Assembly: GCA_019637435.1 (NCBI GenBank)
Contig: JAHBVO010000001.1
Coordinates: 1,240,001-1,304,000 of the forward strand
Source: Candidatus Obscuribacterales bacterium
GTDB lineage: Bacteria; Cyanobacteriota; Vampirovibrionia; Obscuribacterales; Obscuribacteraceae
Direction: 5' to 3'
Length of the DNA: 64,000 bases
The notes under the pieces were generated by a model. It worked only from the letters and a program-made list of their open reading frames with translations. It did no database searches and was not told the origin of the DNA. Position 1 is the first letter of the stretch. Each line of letters begins with the position of its first letter. The position numbers and the translations under genes are program-made. Shown one piece after another: positions 1 to 8,479 of the stretch.

Positions 1-2
1 AA

Positions 3-749
3 ACACTCATAGCTTCAGGTGGGAAGCTGCCGCCCGAAAGTCTCAAAGGGCGATACACTCAGCTGCTCGAGTGCAATGATTTTCTGGAAGGGGGACCTGG
101 TCCGCTCTGTCTGGCTGCGCTTCGGCGTATGGCGGACGACAGCCCGCTTGTCGACGACGAACCGGAAAGCACCCACGTAAGCGGTGCTGCGCGAGCCTTT
201 CCGATTGGCTGCCTGCCGATTGACGACGATGCTCGCAAAGAAATTGCCATGACGCAAGCGGGGATGTCACACAGGCACCATGCGGTTTCGGCCGCGGCAG
301 CCGTCATAGCCGATATCATTCACCACTTCATCCGCGGGCAGCGACTGGATTCGGTAGATGAAGTGCGTGAATTCGTATCTAAGGAATTCGCGCTTGCAAA
401 GGGTATCGATGAGCGGTTCGCCGACTTCTGGGACGATATCGCCCCTGACCTCGATTACACGAAGCCGGCTGACGACCTTCCGTATTCGCTTGTTAACGTG
501 CAATCCAGCGTAAACGAATGCGTCCCCACTTCTGTCGGCATTTTTCTCATCTTCCGCCACGACCTGGAAGAGGCGATTTGCGCCGCGGCCCGCGTGGGCG
601 GCGACACCGACACCGCTGCGTGCATTGTGGGCGCGCTTTCAGGTGCCTATCATGGCGCCAAAAAGATTCCGGCCCGCTGGATGGAGCAACTGAAGGAACG
701 AGATCGAATCGAAGCCGTAGTTAACGGTTTGATAGATTTGTGGGATTAA
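3..749 (+). CDS. ADP-ribosylglycohydrolase family protein, 5' end cut by the window
   Basis: The reading frame is open from the first bases of the window, so the gene begins upstream; the ATG at 129 is internal. About 248 residues are visible, against roughly 300 for the family. The hallmark near the C-terminus is GGDTDTAACIVGALSGAYHG, whose aspartates bind the Mg ions of the ADP-ribosyl-hydrolase (DraG/ARH) fold; the upstream segment LPYSLVNVQSSVNECVP and the C-terminal VNGLIDL also fit. The family removes ADP-ribose from proteins or small molecules in the cytoplasm; the substrate here cannot be told. The gene ends 183 bp before fabG, with no clear terminator between them. Confidence 0.85.
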   Translation, partial: TLIASGGKLPPESLKGRYTQLLECNDFLEGGPGPLCLAALRRMADDSPLVDDEPESTHVSGAARAFPIGCLPIDDDARKEIAMTQAGMSHRHHAVSAAAAVIADIIHHFIRGQRLDSVDEVREFVSKEFALAKGIDERFADFWDDIAPDLDYTKPADDLPYSLVNVQSSVNECVPTSVGIFLIFRHDLEEAICAAARVGGDTDTAACIVGALSGAYHGAKKIPARWMEQLKERDRIEAVVNGLIDLWD

Positions 750-932
750 TTAATCGCAAATCCTGACTACTGGTTTATGATTCCTAGCTTGATTGGGATT
801 CAACGCGATTGGAATGTTCAATGTGACGTTGACGCATTCGATGTGCTGTTGAAACCCACGCAGAACTGGCGGTGTTTACCTACTGGTTCTCGATTTGTTT
901 TTATCCGTACAAAATTCAAAGGATAGTGAAGT

Positions 933-1709
933 ATGACCACCAACACGATGCCGGTTCGCGAAGACGAACAGCTCAAACTCAAAGATCAGGTTGCCATTAT
1001 CACTGGTTCCGGAAGAGGTATTGGTCGCTCGATCGCCGAAGCGTTCCTCAGAGCCGGCGCCAAAGTGGTTATTTCCGACATTAACCAGGACACTTGCAAT
1101 CAGACCGCCAAAGAACTCAAGGACCAGGGCGGTGAAACGCTTGGAGTCGTTTGCGACGTAACCAAATCCGAAAGCGTGGACGCGCTTGTTGCGGCCGTGA
1201 CAAAAGAGTGGGGACGCATCGATATTCTCGTAAACAACGCAGGTATCACGCGCGACAACCTGATTATGCGTATGGGCGACGATGAGTGGCAAGCTGTCAT
1301 CGACACCAACCTGACGTCGGCCTTCAAAGTAAGTAAGGCTGTTCTCAAGGTGATGTCGAAGCAAAGAAGCGGTCGCATTATCAACATCGCATCGACTACC
1401 GGTGTTCACGGAAACTTCGGTCAGGTCAACTATGCAGCCGCAAAATCCGGCTTGATTGGTTTAACCAAAACCGTAGCGCTCGAATATGCCTCGCGCAATA
1501 TCACCTGCAACGCGGTCGCTCCTGGTTTTATCGACACGGACATGACCAAAAAATTAAAAGAGGAAATTATTAACGGAATCCTCTCAAGAGTTCCGCTGGG
1601 TCGTATGGGCACACCTGATGACATCGCCAATGCGGTGCTCTTCTTTGCCGGTCCCGGCGCTTATGTTACAGGTCAAGTGCTGGAAGTCAATGGCGGACTC
1701 TATACGTAA
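933..1709 (+). CDS. fabG: 3-oxoacyl-[acyl-carrier-protein] reductase
   Basis: NADPH-dependent reduction of 3-oxoacyl-ACP, the first reductive step of the type II fatty-acid elongation cycle. The 258-residue short-chain dehydrogenase shows the cofactor-binding motif TGSGRGIG (residues 24-31), the NNAG motif near residue 100, and the catalytic Ser154, Tyr167 and Lys171 (YAAAK). The C-terminal GQVLEVNGGLYT is typical of FabG. The ATG at 933 has an AAGGA about 9 nt upstream; it gives an N-terminal extension of about 12 residues over E. coli FabG. It is followed by acpP and fabF in the same direction, which supports fabG rather than another short-chain dehydrogenase. Confidence 0.95.
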   Translation: MTTNTMPVREDEQLKLKDQVAIITGSGRGIGRSIAEAFLRAGAKVVISDINQDTCNQTAKELKDQGGETLGVVCDVTKSESVDALVAAVTKEWGRIDILVNNAGITRDNLIMRMGDDEWQAVIDTNLTSAFKVSKAVLKVMSKQRSGRIINIASTTGVHGNFGQVNYAAAKSGLIGLTKTVALEYASRNITCNAVAPGFIDTDMTKKLKEEIINGILSRVPLGRMGTPDDIANAVLFFAGPGAYVTGQVLEVNGGLYT

Positions 1710-1724
1710 AGTAGCGTAAGAAAA

Positions 1725-1780
1725 CCAAGGGTCTCTAGAATGATAGTTCTTAGCTGACGTGATATTCTAGTTGCCCTTGG
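1725..1780 (+). promoter_or_regulatory. Long imperfect hairpin between fabG and acpP
   Basis: Two nested complementary pairs: outer CCAAGGG (1725-1731) with CCCTTGG (1774-1780), inner CTAGAAT (1734-1740) with ATTCTAG (1764-1770), separated by symmetric 2-3 nt internal loops and closed by about 23 nt. No T-run follows, so a simple intrinsic terminator is unlikely. It could be an RNA processing or stability element that lets acpP be expressed at a different level from fabG. Its role is inferred from position only. Confidence 0.4.
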
Positions 1781-1846
1781 CACGCCTTAGTAGCCAGCAT
1801 GATTTAACGTGCCTATTGGTTCGTAATTTTAGGGGGTTTAAAGTAC

Positions 1847-2086
1847 ATGGAAGAGAAGGATGCCTTCGAACGAGTAAAGAAGGTGGCCGTTGCCCAACTT
1901 AACGTCAATGGTGACGAAGTTACAATGGAAGCCAGCTTCACCAAAGACCTCGGCGCAGATTCACTCGACCAGGTCGAATTGGTGATGGCTCTGGAAGAAG
2001 AATTCGGAATGGAAATTCCGGATGAAGAAGCCGAGAAGATCACGACCGTTGGCGAAGCTGTTAAATACATCTCCGGCCATCTTTAA
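1847..2086 (+). CDS. acpP: Acyl carrier protein
   Basis: 79 residues, normal length. The phosphopantetheine attachment site is Ser39 in [19 protein letters not shown], followed by the conserved IPDEEAEKI helix; the protein is strongly acidic as expected. It carries growing acyl chains between fatty-acid synthesis enzymes in the cytoplasm. AGGGGG lies about 13 nt before the ATG. Flanked by fabG and fabF, the common fabG-acpP-fabF order. Confidence 0.97.
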   Translation: MEEKDAFERVKKVAVAQLNVNGDEVTMEASFTKDLGADSLDQVELVMALEEEFGMEIPDEEAEKITTVGEAVKYISGHL

Positions 2087-2198
2087 TTCGTTAACCAAAC
2101 GAAAAAATTCGACTGGCAGATGATCACCTATCGGGGCGCGCCGACCGCGCCTTAGTGGTAGTCTTGTTTGCCCTGGAATCAAGGAATAGACCTGGCAG

Positions 2199-3452
2199 AT
2201 GTCTAAACGTCGCGTTGTTGTAACTGGTATCGGAACAGTCACGTCCCTCGGAATTGGCAAAAACCAATTCTGGGATGGGATCGTTAACTGTCGTTCCGGT
2301 ATTCGGCCGGTCACTCTGATCGAAGAAAAATATCGCTCAGCGTGCCGAATCGCAGGTGAGATAACCGAATTCGACGCAAAAGAGTACATGGATTTCAAAG
2401 CGGTGAAACGATCCGATCGTTTTATACACTTTGCGATTGCTGCTGCGAAACTTGCTGTCGAGGACGCTGCAATTGATCTATCGAAAGACAAGCCTGAGCG
2501 CGTCGGTGTTGTAATCGGCAGCGCTGCAGGCGGTTTCGGTTCAATCGAAACTCAGTTCAGAACCTTGACTGAAAAAGGTCCTGATCGTTGTTCACCATTT
2601 ACGGTGCCAATGATCATTGTGAATATGGCCGCCGGTTGGGTGTCCATGCTTCACAACGCCAAGGGACCAAACCTCTGTCAAGTGACAGCCTGTGCGACTT
2701 CGACCCACTCAATCGGCGACGCTGCCGGATTGATTGAGCGAAACGAAGCTGATGTGATGTTCGCCGGTGGAAGTGAAGCGCCTATCGTTTCGCTTGTGAT
2801 GGCTGGCTTCTCATCAGCTAGAACGCTGTCGACGCGCAATGACGAACCCGAGAAAGCGAGCCGACCATTCGACTCGGAGCGCGATGGATTCGTTATGGGC
2901 GAAGGCGGTGCGGTTCTTATTCTTGAAGAACTGGAACACGCAAAAGCGCGCGGCGCAAACATCTACGCTGAGATCGTTGGTTATGGAATGACCGGCGATG
3001 CTTACGATATCGTCGCACCTTGCGCAGATGGTGATGGTGCAGGGCGCGCAATGAAAATGGCTCTGTCGCAGGCTGGTATCAAGCCCGAGCAAGTTGACTA
3101 CATCAATGCGCACGGGACCTCGACGCCAGTCGGTGACATCGCTGAAACCGTCGCTATTAAAACCGTATTTGGCGAACACGCCACCTCGCAAAAACTGCTC
3201 GTGAGCTCGACCAAGTCGATGACCGGTCACTTGCTCGGCGCCGCAGGCGCTATCGAAGCGGCGGCTACGGTTCTTGCAATCAAACATTCAATCGTTCCGG
3301 CGACGATCAATTTAACGAACCCGGATCCGAAATGCGATTTGAATTATGTTCCGAATAAACCGCTTGTCGGTCACGATCTGACTTACGCGATGTCCAACAG
3401 CTTCGGCTTTGGTGGACATAACGGTTGCCTGCTGTTCAAGAAATACGAATAG
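2199..3452 (+). CDS. fabF: 3-oxoacyl-[acyl-carrier-protein] synthase II (KAS II)
   Basis: Condenses malonyl-ACP with acyl-ACP to elongate the fatty-acid chain. The 417 residues match the family length. The Cys-His-His triad is visible: Cys165 in VTACATSTHS, His305 in NAHGTSTPVGD and His344 in MTGHLLGAAGA; the C-terminal SNSFGFGGHNG is also diagnostic. An AAGGA about 13 nt before the ATG supports the start. It follows acpP by 112 bp and ends only 5 bp before gatA. Confidence 0.96.
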   Translation: MSKRRVVVTGIGTVTSLGIGKNQFWDGIVNCRSGIRPVTLIEEKYRSACRIAGEITEFDAKEYMDFKAVKRSDRFIHFAIAAAKLAVEDAAIDLSKDKPERVGVVIGSAAGGFGSIETQFRTLTEKGPDRCSPFTVPMIIVNMAAGWVSMLHNAKGPNLCQVTACATSTHSIGDAAGLIERNEADVMFAGGSEAPIVSLVMAGFSSARTLSTRNDEPEKASRPFDSERDGFVMGEGGAVLILEELEHAKARGANIYAEIVGYGMTGDAYDIVAPCADGDGAGRAMKMALSQAGIKPEQVDYINAHGTSTPVGDIAETVAIKTVFGEHATSQKLLVSSTKSMTGHLLGAAGAIEAAATVLAIKHSIVPATINLTNPDPKCDLNYVPNKPLVGHDLTYAMSNSFGFGGHNGCLLFKKYE

Positions 3453-3457
3453 CGATC

Positions 3458-4999
3458 ATGGCAGATTTTGATTTGATCGGAAAAACAGCGTCGGAGATTC
3501 GAAAGTTAATCGGCGACAAACAAGTGTCTGCCCGCGAAGTCGCGGTCAGTTACCTTGAGCATACCAAGCGGAATGATAAGGAAACAAACGCGTTTCTTTG
3601 TCTGACTGAAGAGCTTGCGTTGAAACAAGCAGATGCTGTCGACAAAAAAGTAGCATCCGGAGAAGAGCTTCCAGCCTTCGCCGGAGTACCTGTTTGTCTT
3701 AAAGACAATATTTGTGTGCCGGGATATCCCACCACTTGCGGAAGCAAAATACTCGAGGGGTTTGTACCTCCGTATCAAGCCACCGCGGCCGATAAGCTCT
3801 TCGAGGCAGGGGCCGTGCTGATCGGCAAAGGCAACCTCGACGAGTTCGCAATGGGGTCGTCCAACGAAAACACCGCATACGCCAAACCGCACAATCCCTG
3901 GAACTTGAGCAAAGTACCAGGAGGGTCATCCGGTGGACCGGCAGTGGCTGTGGCTTCCGGATATTCTGCTGTTGGACTTGGATCGGATACAGGTGGCTCG
4001 ATTAGATTGCCGGCGTCCTTCTGCGGCATCGTCGGAATGAAACCAACGTATGGGCTGGTCTCCCGATACGGGCTCGTGGCCTATGCTTCCAGTCTGGATC
4101 AGATCGGACCATTTTCGTACTCTGTAGAAGATTGCGCGCTAACGCTTGCCACTTTGTTTGGAAAAGATCCGAAGGATTCGACGTCGATAGAAGATCCGTT
4201 CGGCAGCAGAATGAATCCCAGAAAGTTTCCAACTCTGGACCTGGCATTCGCTCAGGGACTGGCGAAACACGATGGTTCATTAAAGGGAATCAAAGTCGGA
4301 ATCTTGAAGGAATTGGTGGGGGAAGGTCTTGAGCCTGAAGTCAGGGCTGCCACCGAAAACGGTATCAATGTTCTGCGGCAACTGGGCGCTGAAATCGGCG
4401 AAGTTTCAGTAGACCACATCGACATCGCACTGCCTGTTTATTACATTATCGCCACTGCAGAAGCCAGCGCCAACCTCTCTCGCTACGATGGTGTCAGATA
4501 CGGTGTTCGAAACAAAGATGCCAAAGATTTGATGTCAATGTACACATCATCCCGACATGATGGTTTCGGCGACGAGGTGAAACGGCGCATCATGCTTGGA
4601 ACTTACGCCTTAAGCTCCGGCTATTATGATGCCTATTATAAGAAGGCTCAGCAAGTGCGACGCCTGCTGAAAGAATCCTTCGATCGAGCATTTGAAAAGT
4701 ACGACGTTCTGGTTTGCCCGGTATCGCCAACGGTGGCGTTCGGTATGGGTGAAAAAACTGACGATCCTTTAACTATGTATCTGGGCGACATCGCGACGGT
4801 TCCTATCAACCTCGCCGGACTGCCTGGAATCTCACTGCCGGCTGGTTTCGGTCGCGAAGGTCTGCCGGTTGGATTGCAGTTGATTGGACAACAGTTGTCG
4901 GATGCACAGTTGCTGACCGTAGCGCACGCTTTCGAGAAAGCCACTGACTTTTCATCGAAACGCTCGCCAATAGTTGAAGCCCGTCACCAGCGCGTATAA
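3458..4999 (+). CDS. gatA: Aspartyl/glutamyl-tRNA(Asn/Gln) amidotransferase subunit A
   Basis: GatA releases ammonia from glutamine for transamidation of mischarged Glu-tRNA(Gln) and Asp-tRNA(Asn) in the GatCAB complex. The amidase-signature triad is Lys82 (CLKDNI), Ser157 in GGSSGG and nucleophile Ser181 (SDTGGSIR). The C-terminal GLPVGLQLIG motif is typical. I chose ATG 3458 (513 residues, MADFDLIGKTASEI) because upstream in-frame codons overlap the fabF end. The start lies 5 bp after the fabF stop, so it is probably cotranscribed with the fab genes. gatB and gatC are not in this window, so the subunits are encoded apart. Confidence 0.95.
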   Translation: MADFDLIGKTASEIRKLIGDKQVSAREVAVSYLEHTKRNDKETNAFLCLTEELALKQADAVDKKVASGEELPAFAGVPVCLKDNICVPGYPTTCGSKILEGFVPPYQATAADKLFEAGAVLIGKGNLDEFAMGSSNENTAYAKPHNPWNLSKVPGGSSGGPAVAVASGYSAVGLGSDTGGSIRLPASFCGIVGMKPTYGLVSRYGLVAYASSLDQIGPFSYSVEDCALTLATLFGKDPKDSTSIEDPFGSRMNPRKFPTLDLAFAQGLAKHDGSLKGIKVGILKELVGEGLEPEVRAATENGINVLRQLGAEIGEVSVDHIDIALPVYYIIATAEASANLSRYDGVRYGVRNKDAKDLMSMYTSSRHDGFGDEVKRRIMLGTYALSSGYYDAYYKKAQQVRRLLKESFDRAFEKYDVLVCPVSPTVAFGMGEKTDDPLTMYLGDIATVPINLAGLPGISLPAGFGREGLPVGLQLIGQQLSDAQLLTVAHAFEKATDFSSKRSPIVEARHQRV

Positions 5000-5006
5000 C
5001 GCGCTG
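4988..5006 (+). terminator. Hairpin spanning the gatA stop codon
   Basis: CAGCGCGT (4988-4995), loop ATA, ACGCGCTG (4999-5006): a perfect 8-bp GC-rich stem that includes the TAA stop of gatA (4997-4999). There is no T-run after it, so it may be a 3'-end stabiliser rather than a true intrinsic terminator. Confidence 0.4.
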
Positions 5007-5028
5007 CAATCCACACGGTCATAATTCT

Positions 5029-5134
5029 GGTGCATCCAGATAGGTCACGAGCATGCACATGGGTGGTGCATCCCGATAGGTCCGAGCCTGCACATGGGTG
5101 GTGCATCCGGATAGGTCCGAGCATGCACATGGGT
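5029..5134. repeat. Three tandem 35-36 bp repeats
   Basis: Three head-to-tail copies (5029-5064, 5065-5099, 5100-5134), each beginning GGTGCATCC and ending GCACATGGGT, differing at only a few positions and one indel. Each unit contains TGCAT near the start and ATGCA near the end (CTGCA in copy 2), so a unit can fold on itself. There is no spacer between units, so it is not a CRISPR array. Confidence 0.85.
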
Positions 5135-5535
5135 GGTAGCCACATCAGTCACAACCATCTTATAGTTGTTCTAGAAATAGTAGATTCGGCAATTAGCTGT
5201 TCTCCAGTCGGAGAAGTCTTGAGAATCGTCGCGAAAGCTCTGAAGTGCTTGATTTGCATTGTTCGTCTCTTGCCAGAAAAAATCTACTCCTGGTAGATGG
5301 AATCCTAAGAGGTCCGGAGCAGAGCCATCGCATTCCCGTTTCCTCGAAGGCTCTTATCAGTGTGCCGGCGCGACAGCCTTGCGAAACAATGAGAGCTATA
5401 TAAGACATCGCCAAGTTGCAGAGCCGCGTCCAGTCAGGTAGATTGGGTTTTTCTTAGAAATATTGGGCACTTTGGAGCTACTGACATTGTCAATAATCCT
5501 CTAGACTATGAACCGGCCTATTCAGGAGACGTGTG
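5135..5535. other. Intergenic stretch without recognisable gene
   Basis: After the tandem repeats there are about 400 bp with no open frame that looks coding. The region must hold the promoter of the small secreted-protein gene starting at 5536, but I cannot pick out a convincing -35/-10 pair. Confidence 0.4.
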
Positions 5536-5979
5536 ATGCAAAACCGTAAACTTGCACTTACAGCCATGGTTATCGCGGCGCTTTGCGCTGGACTGCCAGC
5601 TTTCGCAGGCAGCAATGATTTCTTCGGTTCTCAGGTGCCCGAGTCGTCGCCGGTGAACACACCGAAACAGACCTCCAATCCTTACGCAGACCCGACAGTG
5701 CCGCAGGGCGACTTCACTGCTGACGAAAAGCGCATGCAAAAGAAGTACAAAGCGAGTATCACGCACTGCAAAGGTTTAATCGCTAAAGGCACCAAAATGA
5801 TGGAAGCCGGTCAGCGTGGTAAAAACGACAAAGAATTCAAGAAAGGGAAGATACTGAAGGAGATTGGTGAAAAGCAGCTTGCTGAACTCGCCGCCAATAA
5901 CCCGCTTGCTGACATACTTGATGACAAAGGCGCCGATAAAAAGAAAACTGCCGACTCTGGCTCCGGTTCAACTCAGTAA
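5536..5979 (+). CDS. Small secreted protein of unknown function
   Basis: About 147 residues. A signal peptide is clear: a basic start, the hydrophobic run LALTAMVIAALCAG and an AFA-G cleavage region near residue 24. The mature part is hydrophilic and Lys/Asp rich; a predicted helical centre (KRMQKKYKASITHCKGLIAKG) has a single cysteine, and the tail is low complexity (ADKKKTADSGSGSTQ). AGGAG at 5524-5528 is 7 nt from ATG 5536; the GTG at 5533 would be only 4 nt away, so ATG is preferred. I recognise no family. Exported to the periplasm or beyond by inference. Confidence 0.7.
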   Translation: MQNRKLALTAMVIAALCAGLPAFAGSNDFFGSQVPESSPVNTPKQTSNPYADPTVPQGDFTADEKRMQKKYKASITHCKGLIAKGTKMMEAGQRGKNDKEFKKGKILKEIGEKQLAELAANNPLADILDDKGADKKKTADSGSGSTQ

Positions 5980-6040
5980 TCTGGTTGGCTGAGATAACGA
6001 GCTTTGCATGACTCATCGGTGAAACCAGAGTTTGATTTTT

Positions 6041-6066
6041 ACGACTACGGTTAACGTAGTCGTTTT
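6041..6066 (+). terminator. Strong hairpin with T-run just upstream of cysK
   Basis: ACGACTACG (6041-6049), loop GTTAA, CGTAGTCGT (6055-6063), then TTTTA. A perfect 9-bp stem followed by a short T-run looks like an intrinsic terminator for the 5536-5979 gene. It ends only about 25 nt before the cysK ATG, so it could instead act as an attenuator in a cysK leader; a weaker upstream pairing (CTGGTT 5981-5986 with AACCAG 6023-6028) exists. Confidence 0.6.
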
Positions 6067-6091
6067 ACTAGGTTTTGAAAGAAGAAAAAGA

Positions 6092-7054
6092 ATGCGACTT
6101 GATATTACTGACGCAATAGGCAACACACCGCTAGTTAAGCTCAACAAGCTCACCGAGGGCTTGAAAGCGACCGTAGCCGTGAAACTGGAGTCGATGAATC
6201 CGCTTGGTTCTGTCAAAGATCGGATCGGAATTTCGATGGTTCGCGAGGCGGAGAAGGATAAATTGATTCATCCTGGATCGACGCTGCTCGTTGAGCCAAC
6301 CTCTGGTAACACCGGCATCGCGTTGGCTTTTGTCGCGTCCGCGCGAGGCTATCGTCTGATTCTTACGATGCCGGAAACCATGTCGGTGGAACGCAGAAAT
6401 CTCTTATCGGCTCTTGGGGCTGAGCTAGTGCTGACCCCTGGAACGGAAGGCATGAAAGGCGCTCTGGCTAAGGCTGAAAGTCTGGTCTCTGAAAATAGCG
6501 ATGCGTTTATGCTCCAGCAGTTTAACAACAAAGCTAATCCAAAAATCCATCGCGAAACGACGGCAGAGGAAATTTGGAAAGACACCGAAGGCAAAGTTGA
6601 CATATTCGTTGCCGGTGTTGGGACGGGTGGTACCATAACTGGTGTCGGTCAGGTTTTGAAACAGAAAAAGCCATCGGTAAAAATCGTCGCCGTCGAACCG
6701 AAGGATAGTCCGATCATCACGCAGAGTTTGGCTGGGCAACCGCTGAAACCGTCGGGCCACAAGATTCAGGGTATTGGTGCCGGTTTTATTCCGGGCGTTC
6801 TCGATTTGTCGGTTATCGACGAAGTGTTTCTTGTATCAAATGACGAAGCCTTCGAGATGGGGCGCAAACTTCCGCGCGTGGAAGGAATTTTGGCTGGTAT
6901 CAGTAGTGGTGCCACTGTTCATGCTGCTCTTGAAATTGCGAAGCGCCCTGAGAACGAAGGGAAGCTGATTGTCACCATTGTTGCCAGCACCGGGGAACGT
7001 TATCTTTCGACGCCGTTGTTTCAGGGGCAGCCCACTGCAACTGCGAGCGGCTAG
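6092..7054 (+). CDS. cysK: Cysteine synthase (O-acetylserine sulfhydrylase)
   Basis: Makes L-cysteine from O-acetylserine and sulfide using PLP. The 320 residues match the family. The PLP lysine is Lys42 in [11 protein letters not shown]; the substrate loop [10 protein letters not shown] and the PLP-phosphate loop [11 protein letters not shown] are present, as is [16 protein letters not shown] sequence near the C-terminus ([12 protein letters not shown]). I chose ATG 6092 ([15 protein letters not shown]), the normal family start; the earlier in-frame ATG at 6032 lies before the hairpin at 6041-6066. No serine acetyltransferase gene is adjacent. Confidence 0.94.
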   Translation: MRLDITDAIGNTPLVKLNKLTEGLKATVAVKLESMNPLGSVKDRIGISMVREAEKDKLIHPGSTLLVEPTSGNTGIALAFVASARGYRLILTMPETMSVERRNLLSALGAELVLTPGTEGMKGALAKAESLVSENSDAFMLQQFNNKANPKIHRETTAEEIWKDTEGKVDIFVAGVGTGGTITGVGQVLKQKKPSVKIVAVEPKDSPIITQSLAGQPLKPSGHKIQGIGAGFIPGVLDLSVIDEVFLVSNDEAFEMGRKLPRVEGILAGISSGATVHAALEIAKRPENEGKLIVTIVASTGERYLSTPLFQGQPTATASG

Positions 7055-7205
7055 GACTGTAGCGTCTAAGAACTGTAGCGGCTAAGAACTGTAGCGGCTA
7101 AGAACTGTAGCGGCTAGAACTGTAGCGGCTAAGACTGTAGCGGCTGGAACTGTAGCGGCTAAGACTGTAGCGGCTGGAACTTCAAGGCTGGGACTGTAAG
7201 CGGTT
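7046..7205. repeat. Degenerate tandem repeat of about 16 bp after cysK
   Basis: About nine or ten copies of a unit close to ACTGTAGCGGCTAAGA, starting within the last codons of cysK and running on for about 150 bp with single-base indels and some copies reading GGCTGGA. It sits between cysK and the terminator. No open frame is maintained through it because unit length varies from 14 to 17 bp. Confidence 0.8.
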
Positions 7206-7222
7206 CCACATTACGCATTGCA

Positions 7223-7256
7223 AAACGACGCCAGGTTAATCCATCCGGCGTCGTTT
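7223..7256. terminator. Terminator between convergent cysK and deoxyhypusine-synthase-like gene
   Basis: AAACGACGCC (7223-7232) pairs perfectly with GGCGTCGTTT (7247-7256) across a 14-nt loop. The arm ends in TTT in either direction, so it can serve both the plus-strand cysK and the minus-strand gene ending at 7313. Confidence 0.7.
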
Positions 7257-7312
7257 AATTGCTTGAGTTTTTCTGACTGAAACATTAGAGTTTCAATCGA
7301 TCGTCATTTGGC

Positions 7313-8329
7313 TTACGTTGTCTTTGATTTGCCCGAGACAAGCTCGCGCTCTTGAACGTGCGCACCAGAATCGAGCACGTATTGGAACACCAGCGGTGCC
7401 ACTATACTCGCGTCTGATTCAATCACGAAGCGAGGAGTTTCGGGAGTGATCTTGCCCCAGGTGATTTTCTCGTTCGGCACAGCTCCGCTATAACTACCAT
7501 AAGATGTGGTGCTGTCCGAGATCTGGCAGAAGTAATCCCAGCACTTAACATGACCTTTGATGTCCTGCTCGATAAGCGGAACAACGCAAATGGTGAAATC
7601 GCCGGCGATACCACCGCCAATCTGGAAGAAACCGAGCGAGTTCTTTTCGCTCTCGTCGATGTACCAATGAATCAACTTCTCCATGGCTTCCAGACCGGAC
7701 TTCATAATGCCGTAGCCTTTGATGTCTTTCTTGTAGATGTGCGACACGAAGATGTTACCCATCGTCGAATCTTCCCAGCCGGGAGTCCAGATTGGCAGGT
7801 TCTTCTCCGCTGCAGCCAGGAGCCATGAGTCTTTCGGATCAATTTGATAGCTGTCCTTGAGCACTCCGCTCAGAAGCAGCTGATACATGTACTCGTAAGG
7901 GAAGTAGCGAGCGTTTTCCTTCTCGGCTTTCTTGTAGAGGTCCAGAAGAGGTTTTTCAACTTTTCTGAATGCGCTCTCTTCCGGAATGCAAGTGTCGGTT
8001 ACTCGGTTCATGCCTTTGTCGCGTAGCTCGACTTCCTGTTCGGCTGTCAGCTCGCGATAGTTTGGAATGCGGACATATTCATCGTGAGCGACGAGATTGA
8101 ATATATCTTCTTCCAGGTTGGCGCCTGTGCAAGTGATGGCGTGAACTTTGTCCTGCCGGATCATCTCAGCGAGCGAGACGCCGAGTTCCGCAGTACTCAT
8201 TGCTCCAGCCATTGTGAGCAGCATCTTGCCGCCCTTCTCTAGGTGCGCAACATAAGCCTGGGAAGCGTCTTTCACCACAGCGGCATTGAAATGTCTGTAG
8301 TGATGATCGATAAAGGTTTTGATGTTCAT
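7313..8329 (-). CDS. Deoxyhypusine-synthase-like protein
   Basis: About 338 residues, the family length. The catalytic-lysine region NEKITWGKI (Lys296 counted from the first ATG at 8338) corresponds to the active-site lysine of deoxyhypusine synthase, and TCTGANLEEDIFNLVAHDEY and IGGGIAGDFTICVVPLIEQD match the NAD- and spermidine-binding segments. Eukaryotic and archaeal enzymes modify eIF5A/aIF5A; bacteria lack that substrate, and bacterial homologues are thought to act on free polyamines (for example homospermidine formation). AGGTGA directly abuts ATG 8338 but is 9 nt from the ATG at 8329, so the latter is preferred. Followed by a convergent terminator; probably its own transcript. Confidence 0.85.
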   Translation of the reverse strand: MNIKTFIDHHYRHFNAAVVKDASQAYVAHLEKGGKMLLTMAGAMSTAELGVSLAEMIRQDKVHAITCTGANLEEDIFNLVAHDEYVRIPNYRELTAEQEVELRDKGMNRVTDTCIPEESAFRKVEKPLLDLYKKAEKENARYFPYEYMYQLLLSGVLKDSYQIDPKDSWLLAAAEKNLPIWTPGWEDSTMGNIFVSHIYKKDIKGYGIMKSGLEAMEKLIHWYIDESEKNSLGFFQIGGGIAGDFTICVVPLIEQDIKGHVKCWDYFCQISDSTTSYGSYSGAVPNEKITWGKITPETPRFVIESDASIVAPLVFQYVLDSGAHVQERELVSGKSKTT

Positions 8330-8479
8330 TTTTTCCATTCACCTGCAAAGTAGCTTTGACCGGGTTCAACCCAGTCGGTACATGCGTTTTACTCTGCGTA
8401 TTCTATATAAAAGATGTCCTTTAGAAGGTGTTTTTGAGGAAAGTTGACGTAACTGAATAAGACTTAATCTTTCCGAAAC

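Noticed and set aside
876..1409. 177-residue minus-strand frame opposite fabG
   Set aside because: Antisense shadow of a well-supported fabG.
1961..2491. Minus-strand frame overlapping acpP and fabF
   Set aside because: Covers two certain genes on the other strand and has no family resemblance.
5029..5134. Repeats as a possible CRISPR array
   Set aside because: The units abut directly with no spacers and no cas gene is present.
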